A stretch of 64,000 nt of DNA from Kiloniella laminariae (GCF_027214005.1 NZ_JAPWGY010000005.1:209469-273468); one strand, 5' to 3'. Shown: positions 26,960-36,745, counted from the first letter of the stretch. Translations and numbers: made by a program. Notes: a model not told the origin generated them from the sequence alone.

Positions 26960-27131
26960 ATTTAGCGTATTTTGTAGATCAGGTAAATTGGAAAGCCATG
27001 AAATATTTCTTAAATATTATTTTGTGTAGTTAGGACGCTGTTATTTATTAGATAAATGCGGAAAATTTTGTTTGTCAGGGCGATATTTTTCCCTGAAATA
27101 AAGAAGCGGATATAAAAAACAGATTTAAAAG

Positions 27132-27146
27132 TGGTTTCTTTTTGGT
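27132..27146 (+). promoter_or_regulatory. Candidate GntR operator 3 (TGGT-N7-TGGT), upstream of murQ
   Basis: Reads TGGTTTCTTTTTGGT and continues ATT: the same 11-base spaced TGGT repeat, now on the murQ side and pointing toward murQ. It ends 25 bases before the murQ start. This suggests common control of both arms of the locus. Confidence 0.5.
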
Positions 27147-27170
27147 ATTGTTGTATTGTGAAGTGAAAAT

Positions 27171-28094
27171 ATGGAAAGCGATACCTTGTCCAATTCTGAA
27201 AAACACACAGAGCAAAAGAGTTCTCGTTACAGGGGGCTTGATAGCTGGTCAGACACAGAAGTGCTTGAGAGTCTGTGGGCTTCCCAGGCCAAAGCTCTGG
27301 CTTCGGTTCAGTCTGCTATACCTTTCCTTGAGCAGGCTGCGCTCGAGATCGTTGCGCGCCTGAAGCAAAGCGGGCGACTCTTCTATATCGGTGCAGGGGC
27401 TTCCGGGCATCTGGCGATACAGGACGGTTTGGAATTACATCCCACCTATGGATGGCCGTTAGAAAAAACCGTGCTTATGGTTGCCGGCGGAGCTGAAGCG
27501 CTTCTCTATTCTATGGGGGGAGTCGAGGATGACAGGTCACTTCCGGTCAAGGAGCTAAAGGAAAAAAACCTCAGTTCCGGAGATGTTGTGATCGCAGTCG
27601 CCGCCAGTGGCTCGACACCCTACACATTAGCTGCAGTTGAATATGCACAGAGCATTGGGGCACTCGTTGTTTCCATTGCTAACAACCCTGAGGCGCCCCT
27701 TTTCAGATTCTCCAACTACAAGGTCTTTCTGGGAACCGGCGCAGAAGTGGTTGCCGGATCAACACGGATGGCTGCCGGGACTGCACAAAAAATTGCGTTG
27801 AATATGCTTTCTACGCTGGTGATGACAAAGCTGGGGCATGTTCACGACGGGCTGATGGTTTCCATGACAATCAGCAATGAAAAGCTGATCAAAAGGGCTG
27901 TGTCTATGGTTCAGGAAATCACGGGTGTGACGGCCTTCATGGCAACACAAGCACTGTCGGAGGCTGAAAACAATATCAAGCTGGCATGCCTTATTGCGTT
28001 AGGGCACAGCAAGCAAAAGGCAGAACAGGTTCTTGGCCAAAACGGCTGGATCCTGCGTCAAGCCATAGAGACACTTGAAACACTAAAAAAATAA
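27171..28094 (+). CDS. murQ: N-acetylmuramic acid 6-phosphate etherase
   Basis: A 307-residue SIS-fold enzyme that removes lactate from MurNAc-6-P to give GlcNAc-6-P, the key step of cell-wall muropeptide recycling or MurNAc use. Motifs: LFYIGAGASGHLAIQDGLEL, HPTYGWP, AGGAEALLYSMGGVEDD and the family signature VVAGSTRMAAGTAQKIALNM, then LGHVHDGLMV. Its product is the substrate of the divergent nagA. First gene of the rightward operon. Confidence 0.93.
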   Translation: MESDTLSNSEKHTEQKSSRYRGLDSWSDTEVLESLWASQAKALASVQSAIPFLEQAALEIVARLKQSGRLFYIGAGASGHLAIQDGLELHPTYGWPLEKTVLMVAGGAEALLYSMGGVEDDRSLPVKELKEKNLSSGDVVIAVAASGSTPYTLAAVEYAQSIGALVVSIANNPEAPLFRFSNYKVFLGTGAEVVAGSTRMAAGTAQKIALNMLSTLVMTKLGHVHDGLMVSMTISNEKLIKRAVSMVQEITGVTAFMATQALSEAENNIKLACLIALGHSKQKAEQVLGQNGWILRQAIETLETLKK

Positions 28095-28136
28095 CCGGGC
28101 TACACCCGGAATTATTATCTTAACTCGGAGGATAAC

Positions 28137-29408
28137 ATGATCAATAGAAAACTTATTTTGTGTAGCGGTGCTGCCGCTGTTGCCTTGGCAATTGCCGGGC
28201 TTTCTCCTGTCGCTTCGGCCCAGGCAGAAGAGCTTGTCATTGAAAGCTGGCGTAATGATGACATTGATATCTGGAACAAACAGATTATTCCTGCTTTCAA
28301 CAAGTCTCATCCTGATGTTCAGGTGCGTTTCGCCCCTACCCCGCCTGCAGATTACAATGCCAGCCTGAATGCTAAACTTGCAGCGGGAACTGCAGGAGAT
28401 CTGATTACTTGCCGCCCCTTTGATGTATCGCTTGATCTATACAATCAGGGGCATCTGACCAAGATTGACGCCATTGAAGGGATGGAGAACTTCTCGGACG
28501 TGGCCAAAAGTGCCTGGCAGACGGATGACGGATCAACCACCTTCTGTCTCCCCATGGCCTCGGTCATTCACGGCTTTATGTACAACAAAGAAGCCTTTAA
28601 GGAACTGGGGCTAGAGATACCCAAAACCATTCCCGAGTTTATGAAAGTCCTGGCTGCGATCAAAGACGAAGGCTCCTATGCTCCGATGTCTATGGGAACA
28701 GCGGATCAGTGGGAAGCTGCAACAATGGGCTTCCAGAATGTTGGACCAAACTTCTGGAATGGTGAAGAAGGTCGTAAAGCCCTGATTGCAGGAGAAGAAA
28801 AGCTGACCGACGCCCAGTATATCAAGGTGTTCGAGCATCTTGCTGAATGGGGACCGTATCTTGGTAAGGGCTATAAAGCGCAGTCCTATCCAGACAGTCA
28901 GAATCTTTTCAGCCTCGGCCGTGCAGCGATCTATCCTGCTGGCTCCTGGGATATTGCCACCTTCAACTCCCAGGCGGACTTTGAATTTGGAGCTTTCCCG
29001 CCGCCTGTTCCTGAAGGGCAGTCGACCTGTTATATCTCTGATCACACAGATATCGGCCTTGGTATCAATGCTGCTTCCAAAAACGTCAAGGCTGCGGAGA
29101 CTTTCGTCAGCTGGATGACAACTGCAGAAGCGGGTGAACTGATGTCGAATGCTCTTCCCGGCTTCTTTGCTCTATCTAATCACAAGATCAACCTTACAGA
29201 TCCGGTTGCAAAGGAATTCGTTGGCTGGAGAGATACCTGTGAATCAACCATCCGTAATTCCTATCAGATCCTTTCTCGTGGCACACCAAGTCTCGAGAAT
29301 GATCTCTGGAATGTGTCTGTCGGGGTGATTAACGGAACGATGACAGCAACAGAAGCTGCAGAGAAAGCTCAGGCAGGTTTGTCGAGCTGGTATAAGCCAC
29401 AACAATAA
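28137..29408 (+). CDS. CUT1-type sugar ABC importer, periplasmic binding protein
   Basis: A 423-residue family-1 solute-binding protein. It has a Sec signal (IAGLSPVASAQAEE cleavage region near residue 27). The mature start LVIESWRNDDIDIWNKQIIP and PPADYNASLNAKLAAGTAGD are typical of sugar-oligomer receptors. A strong SD (GGAGGATAAC) precedes the ATG, and a GC-rich hairpin follows the stop, typical of a binding protein made in excess over its permeases. From context the cargo is MurNAc, GlcNAc or a related oligosaccharide. Confidence 0.9.
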   Translation: MINRKLILCSGAAAVALAIAGLSPVASAQAEELVIESWRNDDIDIWNKQIIPAFNKSHPDVQVRFAPTPPADYNASLNAKLAAGTAGDLITCRPFDVSLDLYNQGHLTKIDAIEGMENFSDVAKSAWQTDDGSTTFCLPMASVIHGFMYNKEAFKELGLEIPKTIPEFMKVLAAIKDEGSYAPMSMGTADQWEAATMGFQNVGPNFWNGEEGRKALIAGEEKLTDAQYIKVFEHLAEWGPYLGKGYKAQSYPDSQNLFSLGRAAIYPAGSWDIATFNSQADFEFGAFPPPVPEGQSTCYISDHTDIGLGINAASKNVKAAETFVSWMTTAEAGELMSNALPGFFALSNHKINLTDPVAKEFVGWRDTCESTIRNSYQILSRGTPSLENDLWNVSVGVINGTMTATEAAEKAQAGLSSWYKPQQ

Positions 29409-29420
29409 AGATACCTGGAA

Positions 29421-29453
29421 CAAACGCCGATGCCCCGGGCATCGGCGTTTGTC
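29421..29453 (+). terminator. Strong hairpin between binding-protein and permease genes (attenuator or mRNA stabiliser)
   Basis: The perfect 15-bp stem ACAAACGCCGATGCC / GGCATCGGCGTTTGT has a 3-base loop and is followed by CTGTATTTG, not a full T-run. Its place after the binding-protein gene suggests partial termination or 3' protection, so that the receptor outnumbers the permeases. Confidence 0.75.
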
Positions 29454-29521
29454 TGTATTTGCTGTAAGGTGTCGTGTGTGAAAAACGATTACCTGCAAGT
29501 GTTACCGGAGTATGCGTCCTG

Positions 29522-30454
29522 ATGGCCTCGCAAAGTAACAAGGGTAGCCCCTTTAAAACGCATCTATTTGTGTTTCTCCTGCCAGCAGTTCTGATCTACA
29601 GCGCATTTATGATTGTGCCTTTGATCGATACCCTGCGGCTCAGTTTCTATTCAATCGAGACAGATGGTACTGCCAGTTTTACCGGTTGGTCGAACTATGT
29701 GACGATTTTTACCGATGAGCGCTGGTCTGCCGACTTTGTCAATGCACTGAAAAACAACTTTCTGTTCTTTCTAATCCATATGCTGGTGCAAAACCCGATT
29801 GGAATTTTCCTTGCTGCGCTGCTGAGCTTGCCGCGCTTGAAACTCAAGAACACCTATAGAACCCTGATCTTTATGCCGACAATGCTATCGGTCGTCATTA
29901 TCGGCTTTATCTGGCAGCTTATCCTCAGTCCTATCTGGGGCGTGGGGGATACATTGGTCGGTTTTATTGGTATCAGTGATGGTCTCCCACCTTTACTGGG
30001 AGAAGAATCAACTACGTTGTTGACCTTGTCACTGATATCGGTCTGGCAGTTTGTCGGTATTCCCATGATGCTCATTTACGCCGCGCTTCTGAATGTACCT
30101 GATGATCTGGTCGATGCCGCGATTGTTGATGGAGCGAATCAGTGGACAGCTTTCTGGCGGATCAAGCTTCCCTTGATTTTGCCAACTGTTGCAATGGTTT
30201 CCGTATTGACCTTCGTGGCAAACTTTAACGCGTTTGACCTGATTTACGCTGTGAAGGGTGCTTTGGCCGGACCAAATTTCTCCAGTGATATCATGGGCAC
30301 CCTGTTTTATCGTACCTTCTTTGGTTTTCAGCTGCAGCCAGGAAACCCTTCTATGGGGGCGACAGTTGCCAGCCTTATGTTCCTGGTCATCCTTTGTGGA
30401 GTGATGATCTATCTTTATGCCATTCAACGGCGATTGCGCCGTTATCAGCTTTAG
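29522..30454 (+). CDS. CUT1-type sugar ABC permease (MalF/UgpA-like)
   Basis: A 310-residue inner-membrane permease with six predicted helices. It has VFLLPAVLIYSAFMIVPLID at the start and the EAA coupling loop LVDAAIVDGANQWTAFWRIKLPLI near residues 199-222. I chose the ATG at 29522; an upstream in-frame start (29474) adds 16 non-family residues. It precedes the second permease by nine bases. Confidence 0.9.
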   Translation: MASQSNKGSPFKTHLFVFLLPAVLIYSAFMIVPLIDTLRLSFYSIETDGTASFTGWSNYVTIFTDERWSADFVNALKNNFLFFLIHMLVQNPIGIFLAALLSLPRLKLKNTYRTLIFMPTMLSVVIIGFIWQLILSPIWGVGDTLVGFIGISDGLPPLLGEESTTLLTLSLISVWQFVGIPMMLIYAALLNVPDDLVDAAIVDGANQWTAFWRIKLPLILPTVAMVSVLTFVANFNAFDLIYAVKGALAGPNFSSDIMGTLFYRTFFGFQLQPGNPSMGATVASLMFLVILCGVMIYLYAIQRRLRRYQL

Positions 30455-30463
30455 GAGGCCAGC

Positions 30464-31297
30464 ATGAGAACCTCTCGTCGGTTCGGCCCCCTGGCCGTGC
30501 ACGCACTGCTGATCAGCTACACCATTATCGCACTTTTCCCGATCTTGCTGATCATCTTTAATTCCTTCAAAAGCAGAAAGGCGATTTTCAAATCACCGCT
30601 GTCGTTACCTGATGCCAATACTTTTGATCTGGTTGGCTTTGAGAAGGTTTTGGGCAGTTCTTCTTTTGATGTTTACTTTCTCAACTCAATCTCTGTCACT
30701 GTTATGAGTTTGGCTTTTGTTCTGGTTCTTGGAGCAATGGCTGCCTGGGCCTTGGCTGAGTATGACTTTCCCGGCAGTGATTTTGTCGCGCTTTTTCTTG
30801 CCATCGGGATCATGATTCCGATCCGTCTGGGGAGTGTCAGCCTGCTCAAGATTATTGTTTCTCTTGGTTTGATCAATACCCTGACGGCTCTCGTTCTGGT
30901 CTACACGGCGCAGGGGTTGCCCCTGGCGATCTTTATTTTGCGGGAATTTATCGCCCAAATTCCAAATGATCTGAAGGAGGCCGCACGCTGTGACGGGGTT
31001 TCCGAGTATCGGATCTTCTGGTCGATTATTCTGCCGCTGATCCGCCCTGCCCTTGCCACCGTTGCTGTCTTCACCATGATCCCGGTCTGGAATGATCTCT
31101 GGTTCCCGTTGATCTTGGCACCAGGAGAAGACACCGCAACCGTTACCCTCGGCATACAGCAGTTTATCGGCCAGTATGTTACGGACTGGAATGCCGTTCT
31201 GGCGTCACTGACACTGGCAATTGTGCCGATCCTGGTTCTTTATCTGATTTTCTCGCGGCAACTGATCCGTGGTCTGACAGCGGGAGCCGTGAAATGA
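30464..31297 (+). CDS. CUT1-type sugar ABC permease (MalG/UgpE-like)
   Basis: A 277-residue partner permease. It has LISYTIIALFPILLIIFNSFKSRKAIF at the N-terminus and the EAA loop DLKEAARCDGVSEYRIFWSI near residues 168-187. The SD GGAGGCC precedes the ATG. With the MalF-like protein it forms the membrane pore. Confidence 0.92.
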   Translation: MRTSRRFGPLAVHALLISYTIIALFPILLIIFNSFKSRKAIFKSPLSLPDANTFDLVGFEKVLGSSSFDVYFLNSISVTVMSLAFVLVLGAMAAWALAEYDFPGSDFVALFLAIGIMIPIRLGSVSLLKIIVSLGLINTLTALVLVYTAQGLPLAIFILREFIAQIPNDLKEAARCDGVSEYRIFWSIILPLIRPALATVAVFTMIPVWNDLWFPLILAPGEDTATVTLGIQQFIGQYVTDWNAVLASLTLAIVPILVLYLIFSRQLIRGLTAGAVK

Positions 31298-31387
31298 TCT
31301 GTACAACAATCGGATGCCCTTGTGATCTGACAAGACTATTACTAACTGGCGGCCCTGCGCAGCTGTGCATTGGAAGAGGTAAAAGAC

Positions 31388-32542
31388 ATGGCTGATATCA
31401 AGCTGACAGATATCCGTAAGGCTTATGGAAAAAATGAAGTTCTGCGGGATATAAATATAGACATAAAAGATGGTGAGTTTGTTGTGTTTGTCGGGCCGTC
31501 CGGTTGTGGCAAGTCCACGCTTCTCAGGATGATTGCCGGGCTGGAAGACATCTCGGGCGGATCACTGCAAATTGCCGGAGAAACCGTAAACGATCTGACG
31601 CCATCCCAGCGTAAAATCGCCATGGTATTTCAGTCCTACGCACTCTATCCCCATATGACTGTCTACCAAAATATGGCTTTTGGTCTGACACTTGGTAAAA
31701 AAGGCCCTCTTGGCGGGTTGCTGGGAGGGGGAGAAAATAAAAAGATCATCGAAGAGAAGGTCCAGAAAGCTGCTGTGAGCCTCAAGCTGGAGCAGTTGCT
31801 CAAGAGATACCCAAGAGAGTTGTCTGGCGGGCAGCGTCAACGGGTTGCCATCGGGCGTGCCATCGTTCGTGATCCCAACGTCTTCCTGTTTGATGAACCT
31901 CTGAGTAACCTTGATGCAGCCTTGCGGGTAAATACCCGTCTGGAAATCGCCAAGTTGCATCAGGATCTGCAGGCGACCATTATCTATGTAACCCACGATC
32001 AGGTTGAGGCGATGACCCTGGCGGACAAGATCGTCGTGCTGAACGACGGTCATGTTGCCCAATATGGTACCCCGCTTGAATTATATCACCATCCTGCCAA
32101 CAAGTTTGTTGCGGGATTTATCGGTTCACCTGCCATGAACTTTGTTTCCGGTACGGTTGTCGGAAAGCAGGAAAAAGCTCTCGAGATAACACTGGATCAA
32201 AACAAAACAACGGTACAAGTTCCTGTCATGCCCGGAAAAACGGAAGCCGGAGACGTTGTTACGCTGGGTATCCGTCCCGAACATATGTCAGAAAACCAAA
32301 ACGGAGATTTTACAATTTCCAGTCGGGTCTTGGCTGTGGAGAGGCTTGGAGATGCCAGTTATCTCTATCTGGAAAATAAAAACCACGCGCACATTTGCGT
32401 AAAGGTAGACGGGCATTCTGCCACCCGAACAGGTGATCAGGTATTGGCAACCGCCCCGCTTGAGGCTCTTCACGTTTTTGATGCTGGAGGACAGGCTTTG
32501 CAAAGATCAAAAATCAGCCAGAAGCACAGTGCTTCCGCCTGA
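31388..32542 (+). CDS. CUT1-type sugar ABC ATPase (MsmK/UgpC/MalK-like)
   Basis: A 384-residue ATPase. It has Walker A GPSGCGKST, Q-loop VFQSYALYPHM, signature LSGGQRQRVAIGRA, Walker B NVFLFDEPLSNLD and switch YVTHDQVEAMTLAD. The C-terminal part is a TOBE-type regulatory domain (MNFVSGTVVG..., LGIRPEHM). Unusually, a glycine-rich insert (GKKGPLGGLLGGGENKK) sits in the helical domain near residue 102, where MalK proteins have a short loop. I chose the ATG at 31388, with AGAGGT upstream. Last gene of the operon. Confidence 0.92.
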   Translation: MADIKLTDIRKAYGKNEVLRDINIDIKDGEFVVFVGPSGCGKSTLLRMIAGLEDISGGSLQIAGETVNDLTPSQRKIAMVFQSYALYPHMTVYQNMAFGLTLGKKGPLGGLLGGGENKKIIEEKVQKAAVSLKLEQLLKRYPRELSGGQRQRVAIGRAIVRDPNVFLFDEPLSNLDAALRVNTRLEIAKLHQDLQATIIYVTHDQVEAMTLADKIVVLNDGHVAQYGTPLELYHHPANKFVAGFIGSPAMNFVSGTVVGKQEKALEITLDQNKTTVQVPVMPGKTEAGDVVTLGIRPEHMSENQNGDFTISSRVLAVERLGDASYLYLENKNHAHICVKVDGHSATRTGDQVLATAPLEALHVFDAGGQALQRSKISQKHSASA

Positions 32543-32578
32543 TTCCATACGATTAAATTACTTTTTATACCGCGTCCT

Positions 32579-32608
32579 GAAACCCCGGCATTCTTTTGCC
32601 GGGGTTTC
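32579..32608 (+). terminator. Rho-independent terminator of the murQ-ABC operon
   Basis: The stem GAAACCCCGGC (32579-32589) / GCCGGGGTTTC (32598-32608) has an 8-base loop and is followed by TTGCTTTTT. Confidence 0.85.
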
Positions 32609-32693
32609 TTGCTTTTTCCCGATTTTACGGCCGGAAACAGTCTGGAAACAACCGGGGAATCCCTAGGAAAAAACCGGGAAATAACTTCGTATC

Positions 32694-32707
32694 TTGATCC
32701 ATATCAA
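32694..32707. promoter_or_regulatory. FNR/Anr-type box upstream of napDABC
   Basis: TTGATCCATATCAA is an exact match to the FNR/CRP-family anaerobic consensus TTGAT-N4-ATCAA. It lies 147 bases before the napD ATG, in an otherwise gene-free interval. It would place nitrate reductase under low-oxygen control. Confidence 0.8.
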
Positions 32708-32854
32708 TGCCGAAGGTCCGGGTCAGGTTATAGTTCATCTATGAAGGTGGATTAAAACCACCAACAATAAACGAGAGATGAAATCATAAAGCCGGATTTG
32801 TTTTCCAACGGATAACGTTGAAAGAGCATCAGTCGGCAGGGGAATGCCTAGATA

Positions 32855-33103
32855 ATGAACGATGAGACAGATCTTTTTATCTCCAGCCACATCGCACGGA
32901 TATCACCGGATAATTTCGAGAAGGTGCTAGCGGACATACTAAAGCACCCTTTCGCCGATGTACCCCTTGTTGATGACAAGGGCAAAGTTGTCATTCTGAT
33001 TGACGCTCCGACAAGTCGGGATGCCGTCTCGACGATTGACAGTATCAGGACGACAGAAGGGGTTTATTCGTTTTCACCCGTCTATCAGCACGAAGAAGCA
33101 TGA
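32855..33103 (+). CDS. napD: Periplasmic nitrate reductase chaperone NapD
   Basis: An 82-residue cytoplasmic ferredoxin-fold protein that binds the Tat signal of NapA and holds it back until the molybdenum cofactor is inserted. It has [20 protein letters not shown] at the N-terminus and [20 protein letters not shown] in the middle, then [11 protein letters not shown], as in NapD. First gene of napDABC; its stop overlaps an unused ATG at 33100. Confidence 0.9.
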   Translation: MNDETDLFISSHIARISPDNFEKVLADILKHPFADVPLVDDKGKVVILIDAPTSRDAVSTIDSIRTTEGVYSFSPVYQHEEA

Positions 33104-33153
33104 ACCGGAACGTCAGGTTCGATTTAACCGGTAAAACTCAAGGACATCATGTG

Positions 33154-35658
33154 ATGAAGTTAACAAGACGTGATTATATCAAGGCCAATGCCATTGCCGT
33201 TGCTGCAGGCGTTGCTGGCATGACAAGCAAGGTATCTGCGACCAATCTGGTGACGGATAGCTCCAAAACAGAACTCAAGTGGTCCAAAGCTCCCTGTCGG
33301 TTCTGTGGAACAGGTTGTAGCGTCATGGTTGGAACCAAGGAAGGTCGCGTTGTTGCGACACATGGCGATGTCAAAGCTGAAGTCAACCGGGGCTTGAACT
33401 GCGTTAAAGGGTATTTCCTTTCCAAGATCATGTACGGCAAGGATCGCCTGACCACGCCGCTTCTTCGTATGAAAGATGGAAAGTATGCCAAGGATGGTGA
33501 ATTCACGCCTGTGTCCTGGGATGTTGCCATGGATATTATGGCAGAAAAATTTAAAGCGGCGGTGAAAGAAAACGGCCCGACATCTATCGGGATGTTCGGA
33601 TCCGGACAGTGGACTGTCTGGGAAGGTTACGCAGCTTCCAAATTGCTGAAAGCCGGTTTTGGCTCTAACAACATTGATCCCAATGCCCGACACTGTATGG
33701 CCTCTGCTGTTGGCGGCTTTATGCGGACTTTCGGCATTGATGAGCCGATGGGGTGTTATGATGATATTGAGGCCACTGATGCTTTTGTACTCTGGGGCTC
33801 AAATATGGCGGAAATGCACCCGATACTCTGGACCAGAGTGACGGATCGCCGCCTCAGCGCGCCCAACACAAAGGTTGCAGTTCTGTCGACATTTGAGCAT
33901 CGCTGTTTTGATCTTGCCGACATTCCCATGGTTTTCACCCCACAAACTGATCTGGCGATCCTGAATTTCATTGCCAACTACATCATACAGAACGACAAGG
34001 TAAATCATGACTTTGTCTCTAAACATGTAAACTTCCGCCGGGGTAATGATGATATCGGGTACGGTCTGAGACCTGAACATGAACTGGAGAAAAAAGCCAA
34101 GAATGCCGGTGAAGCTGGCGGTTCCAGTGAAATGAATTTTGAAGAATTCAAGGCGTTTGTTGCCGATTATACCCTTGAGAAGGTTTCAAAACTCTCTGGC
34201 GTACCGGAAAACCGTCTGGTTGAATTGGCTGAACTCTACGCCGATCCTGATCGCAAGGTCGTGTCCTTCTGGACCATGGGCTTTAATCAGCATACACGTG
34301 GCGTATGGTGTAACAACCTGATCTATAATATCCACCTTCTGGTTGGAAAGATATCAACACCGGGCAATTCTCCCTTCTCCTTGACAGGCCAGCCTTCAGC
34401 CTGTGGTACCGCCCGTGAAGTCGGCACCTTCTCTCACAGACTGCCTGCGGATATGGTTGTTACCAATCCAGAGCATCGGGCCTATGCCGAGAAGATCTGG
34501 AAAATTCCGGCCGGGATTATCCCAGAGAAACCCGGTTATCACGCTGTGTTGCAAAACCGCATGCTCAAAGACGGAAAGCTCAATGCCTATTGGGTGATGT
34601 GTAACAACAACATGCAGGCTGCTCCTAACCTCAATGAAGAAGGCTATCCAGGCTATCGCAACCCGAAAAACTTTATCGTTGTGTCGGATCCTTACCCGAC
34701 TGTAACCGCTGAAGCGGCTGATCTGATCCTTCCCACAGCCATGTGGGTGGAAAAGGAAGGGGCCTATGGCAACGCTGAGCGCCGCACCCAGTTCTGGCAC
34801 CAGCTGGTTACGGCTCCTGGCGAAGCAAAATCAGATCTCTGGCAGTTGATGGAATTCTCCAAACGCATCACCACGGATGATGTCTGGCCGGCAGAGGTGT
34901 TGTCTGAGAACCCGGAATACAAGGGTAAAACTCTATTCGAAGTACTTTACGCCAACGGCAATGTGGAAAAATATCCACTGTCAGAGATCCATCCCGATTA
35001 TGAAAATATAGAGTCCAAACATTTTGGCTTTTATGTTCAGAAAGGTCTGTTTGAAGAATATGCCGAGTTCGGTCGAGGCCATGGTCATGATCTGGCGCCA
35101 TTCGAGGTTTATCACCAGGAACGTGGTCTGAGATGGCCTGTCGTCAACGGGCAGGAAACCCGCTGGCGTTTCAAAGAGGGATCAGACCCTTACGCAAAAC
35201 CGGGAAGCGATTTTGATTTCTATGGCAAACCTGACGGACGGGCGGTGATTTTTGCCCTTCCCTATGAACCCCCAGCTGAGAGCCCTGACGAGGAATTCGA
35301 TCTCTGGCTTTCAACCGGACGCGTGCTGGAGCACTGGCACTCTGGCTCCATGACCCAGCGTGTTCCTGAACTTTATAAAGCTTTCCCTGATTCTGTTGCC
35401 TTTATGCATCCTGATGATGCTGCTGCTCGTGGGCTGCGTCGCGGACAGGAAATCAAGGTCATCTCCCGCCGGGGTGAAATGGTTACCCGTGTCGAAACGC
35501 GGGGCAGGAACAAACCTCCGAAGGGGCTTATTTTTGTTCCCTGGTTTGATGCCAGCCAGTTGATCAACAAGGTTACACTGGATGCAACTGATCCGATTTC
35601 CAAACAAACCGACTTTAAGAAATGTGCTGTCAAAGTGATCGCCACGGGGAGAGCGTAA
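33154..35658 (+). CDS. napA: Periplasmic nitrate reductase catalytic subunit NapA
   Basis: An 834-residue molybdoenzyme (Mo-bisMGD, one [4Fe-4S]) that reduces nitrate to nitrite in the periplasm. The start [19 protein letters not shown] is the conserved NapA Tat signal. The cluster motif CRFCGTGC...GLNCVKG lies near residues 47-85. The molybdenum ligand is the Cys in [30 protein letters not shown] and the C-terminal [22 protein letters not shown] are family blocks. I chose the ATG at 33154 because it gives the canonical signal peptide and has AAGGA nine bases upstream. Confidence 0.97.
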   Translation: MKLTRRDYIKANAIAVAAGVAGMTSKVSATNLVTDSSKTELKWSKAPCRFCGTGCSVMVGTKEGRVVATHGDVKAEVNRGLNCVKGYFLSKIMYGKDRLTTPLLRMKDGKYAKDGEFTPVSWDVAMDIMAEKFKAAVKENGPTSIGMFGSGQWTVWEGYAASKLLKAGFGSNNIDPNARHCMASAVGGFMRTFGIDEPMGCYDDIEATDAFVLWGSNMAEMHPILWTRVTDRRLSAPNTKVAVLSTFEHRCFDLADIPMVFTPQTDLAILNFIANYIIQNDKVNHDFVSKHVNFRRGNDDIGYGLRPEHELEKKAKNAGEAGGSSEMNFEEFKAFVADYTLEKVSKLSGVPENRLVELAELYADPDRKVVSFWTMGFNQHTRGVWCNNLIYNIHLLVGKISTPGNSPFSLTGQPSACGTAREVGTFSHRLPADMVVTNPEHRAYAEKIWKIPAGIIPEKPGYHAVLQNRMLKDGKLNAYWVMCNNNMQAAPNLNEEGYPGYRNPKNFIVVSDPYPTVTAEAADLILPTAMWVEKEGAYGNAERRTQFWHQLVTAPGEAKSDLWQLMEFSKRITTDDVWPAEVLSENPEYKGKTLFEVLYANGNVEKYPLSEIHPDYENIESKHFGFYVQKGLFEEYAEFGRGHGHDLAPFEVYHQERGLRWPVVNGQETRWRFKEGSDPYAKPGSDFDFYGKPDGRAVIFALPYEPPAESPDEEFDLWLSTGRVLEHWHSGSMTQRVPELYKAFPDSVAFMHPDDAAARGLRRGQEIKVISRRGEMVTRVETRGRNKPPKGLIFVPWFDASQLINKVTLDATDPISKQTDFKKCAVKVIATGRA

Positions 35659-35659
35659 A

Positions 35660-36112
35660 ATGAAACGCATTCTTATCAATATAACAACAGCACTTGGTCT
35701 TGTGTTCTATGCAACAAGTGCGCTTTCGGATGGCACAGCAACCTTGCGTCAGGGAACTCCTATTACATCTGAAGCCGAAGCACCTCCAATCACAAAGGAG
35801 GAAAATACAGATGTGAAGCGGGTAAGAAACTATCCGGAACAGCCGCCGACTATCCCGCATCAAGTCAGGGATTACCAGATCACGCTGAACGCAAACAAAT
35901 GTCTTTCCTGTCACGCCCGGACCCGTACAGGGGAATCCCAGGCGCCAATGGTGAGTGTAACGCATTATATGGACCGGGATAATCAGGTGTTGGCAACGGT
36001 TTCACCACGTCGATATTTCTGTAACCAGTGTCACGTTACCCAGGTATCTGCACGCCCACTGGTCGAAAATGAGTTCATTGACGTGGAAGACCTGATCAAG
36101 GGTGAACAATAA
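35660..36112 (+). CDS. napB: Periplasmic nitrate reductase diheme cytochrome NapB
   Basis: A 150-residue electron-transfer subunit with a Sec signal ([18 protein letters not shown]). It has two c-type heme sites, CLSCH near residue 80 and CNQCH near residue 120, and the family segment [23 protein letters not shown]. It passes electrons from NapC to NapA. It starts one base after the napA stop; its stop shares one base with the napC ATG. Confidence 0.95.
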   Translation: MKRILINITTALGLVFYATSALSDGTATLRQGTPITSEAEAPPITKEENTDVKRVRNYPEQPPTIPHQVRDYQITLNANKCLSCHARTRTGESQAPMVSVTHYMDRDNQVLATVSPRRYFCNQCHVTQVSARPLVENEFIDVEDLIKGEQ

Positions 36113-36720
36113 TGGCGCCTTTCAAAAAAATCTTCTGTCTGATCGCGGGGCTCTGGTCTCGGGCCAATCGTCCTGCGAAGCATCTTTCAATCGGGTTTCT
36201 GACGATTGGGGGATTTGTCGCCGGGGTGATGTTCTGGGGTGGTTTCAACACCGCGTTGGAAGTGACCAATACTGAAGAGTTTTGTGTCAGCTGTCATGAA
36301 ATGGGGGATAACGTTTTTGCAGAGTTGAAAACGACGATCCATTACAGCAACCGTTCAGGGGTTCGGGCCAGTTGTCCTGACTGTCATGTTCCGCATAACT
36401 GGACCGACAAGATTGCCCGGAAAACCCAGGCATCCAAAGAAGTCTGGGGCAAGCTTTTTGGCACCATCGACACTCGGGAGAAGTTTCAGGCCGAGCGCCG
36501 CCGCTTGGCGGGGCATGAATGGGATCGTCTCAAAGCCAACAACTCGCTGGAGTGCCGCAACTGTCACTCTGTTGAATCCATGGATATTACCGTCCAGAGC
36601 CCTCGGGCCGCCACGGCACACCAGACATTCCTTTTTACAGGTGAGAAGACCTGTATTGATTGTCACAAGGGGATCGCGCATCACCTGCCAGACATGACTG
36701 GTGTTGAAGGCTGGGAATAG
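36112..36720 (+). CDS. napC: Tetraheme quinol dehydrogenase NapC
   Basis: A 202-residue membrane-anchored NapC/NirT cytochrome that takes electrons from the quinol pool to NapB. It has one N-terminal membrane helix (about 25-46) and four heme c motifs: CVSCH, CPDCH, CRNCH and CIDCH. It has the family [20 protein letters not shown] and [18 protein letters not shown]. Last gene of the operon; there is no napF, napG or napH, so NapC is the only quinol link encoded here. Confidence 0.96.
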   Translation: MAPFKKIFCLIAGLWSRANRPAKHLSIGFLTIGGFVAGVMFWGGFNTALEVTNTEEFCVSCHEMGDNVFAELKTTIHYSNRSGVRASCPDCHVPHNWTDKIARKTQASKEVWGKLFGTIDTREKFQAERRRLAGHEWDRLKANNSLECRNCHSVESMDITVQSPRAATAHQTFLFTGEKTCIDCHKGIAHHLPDMTGVEGWE

Positions 36721-36745
36721 GACTTAACATCCAGATAAGGCGATA

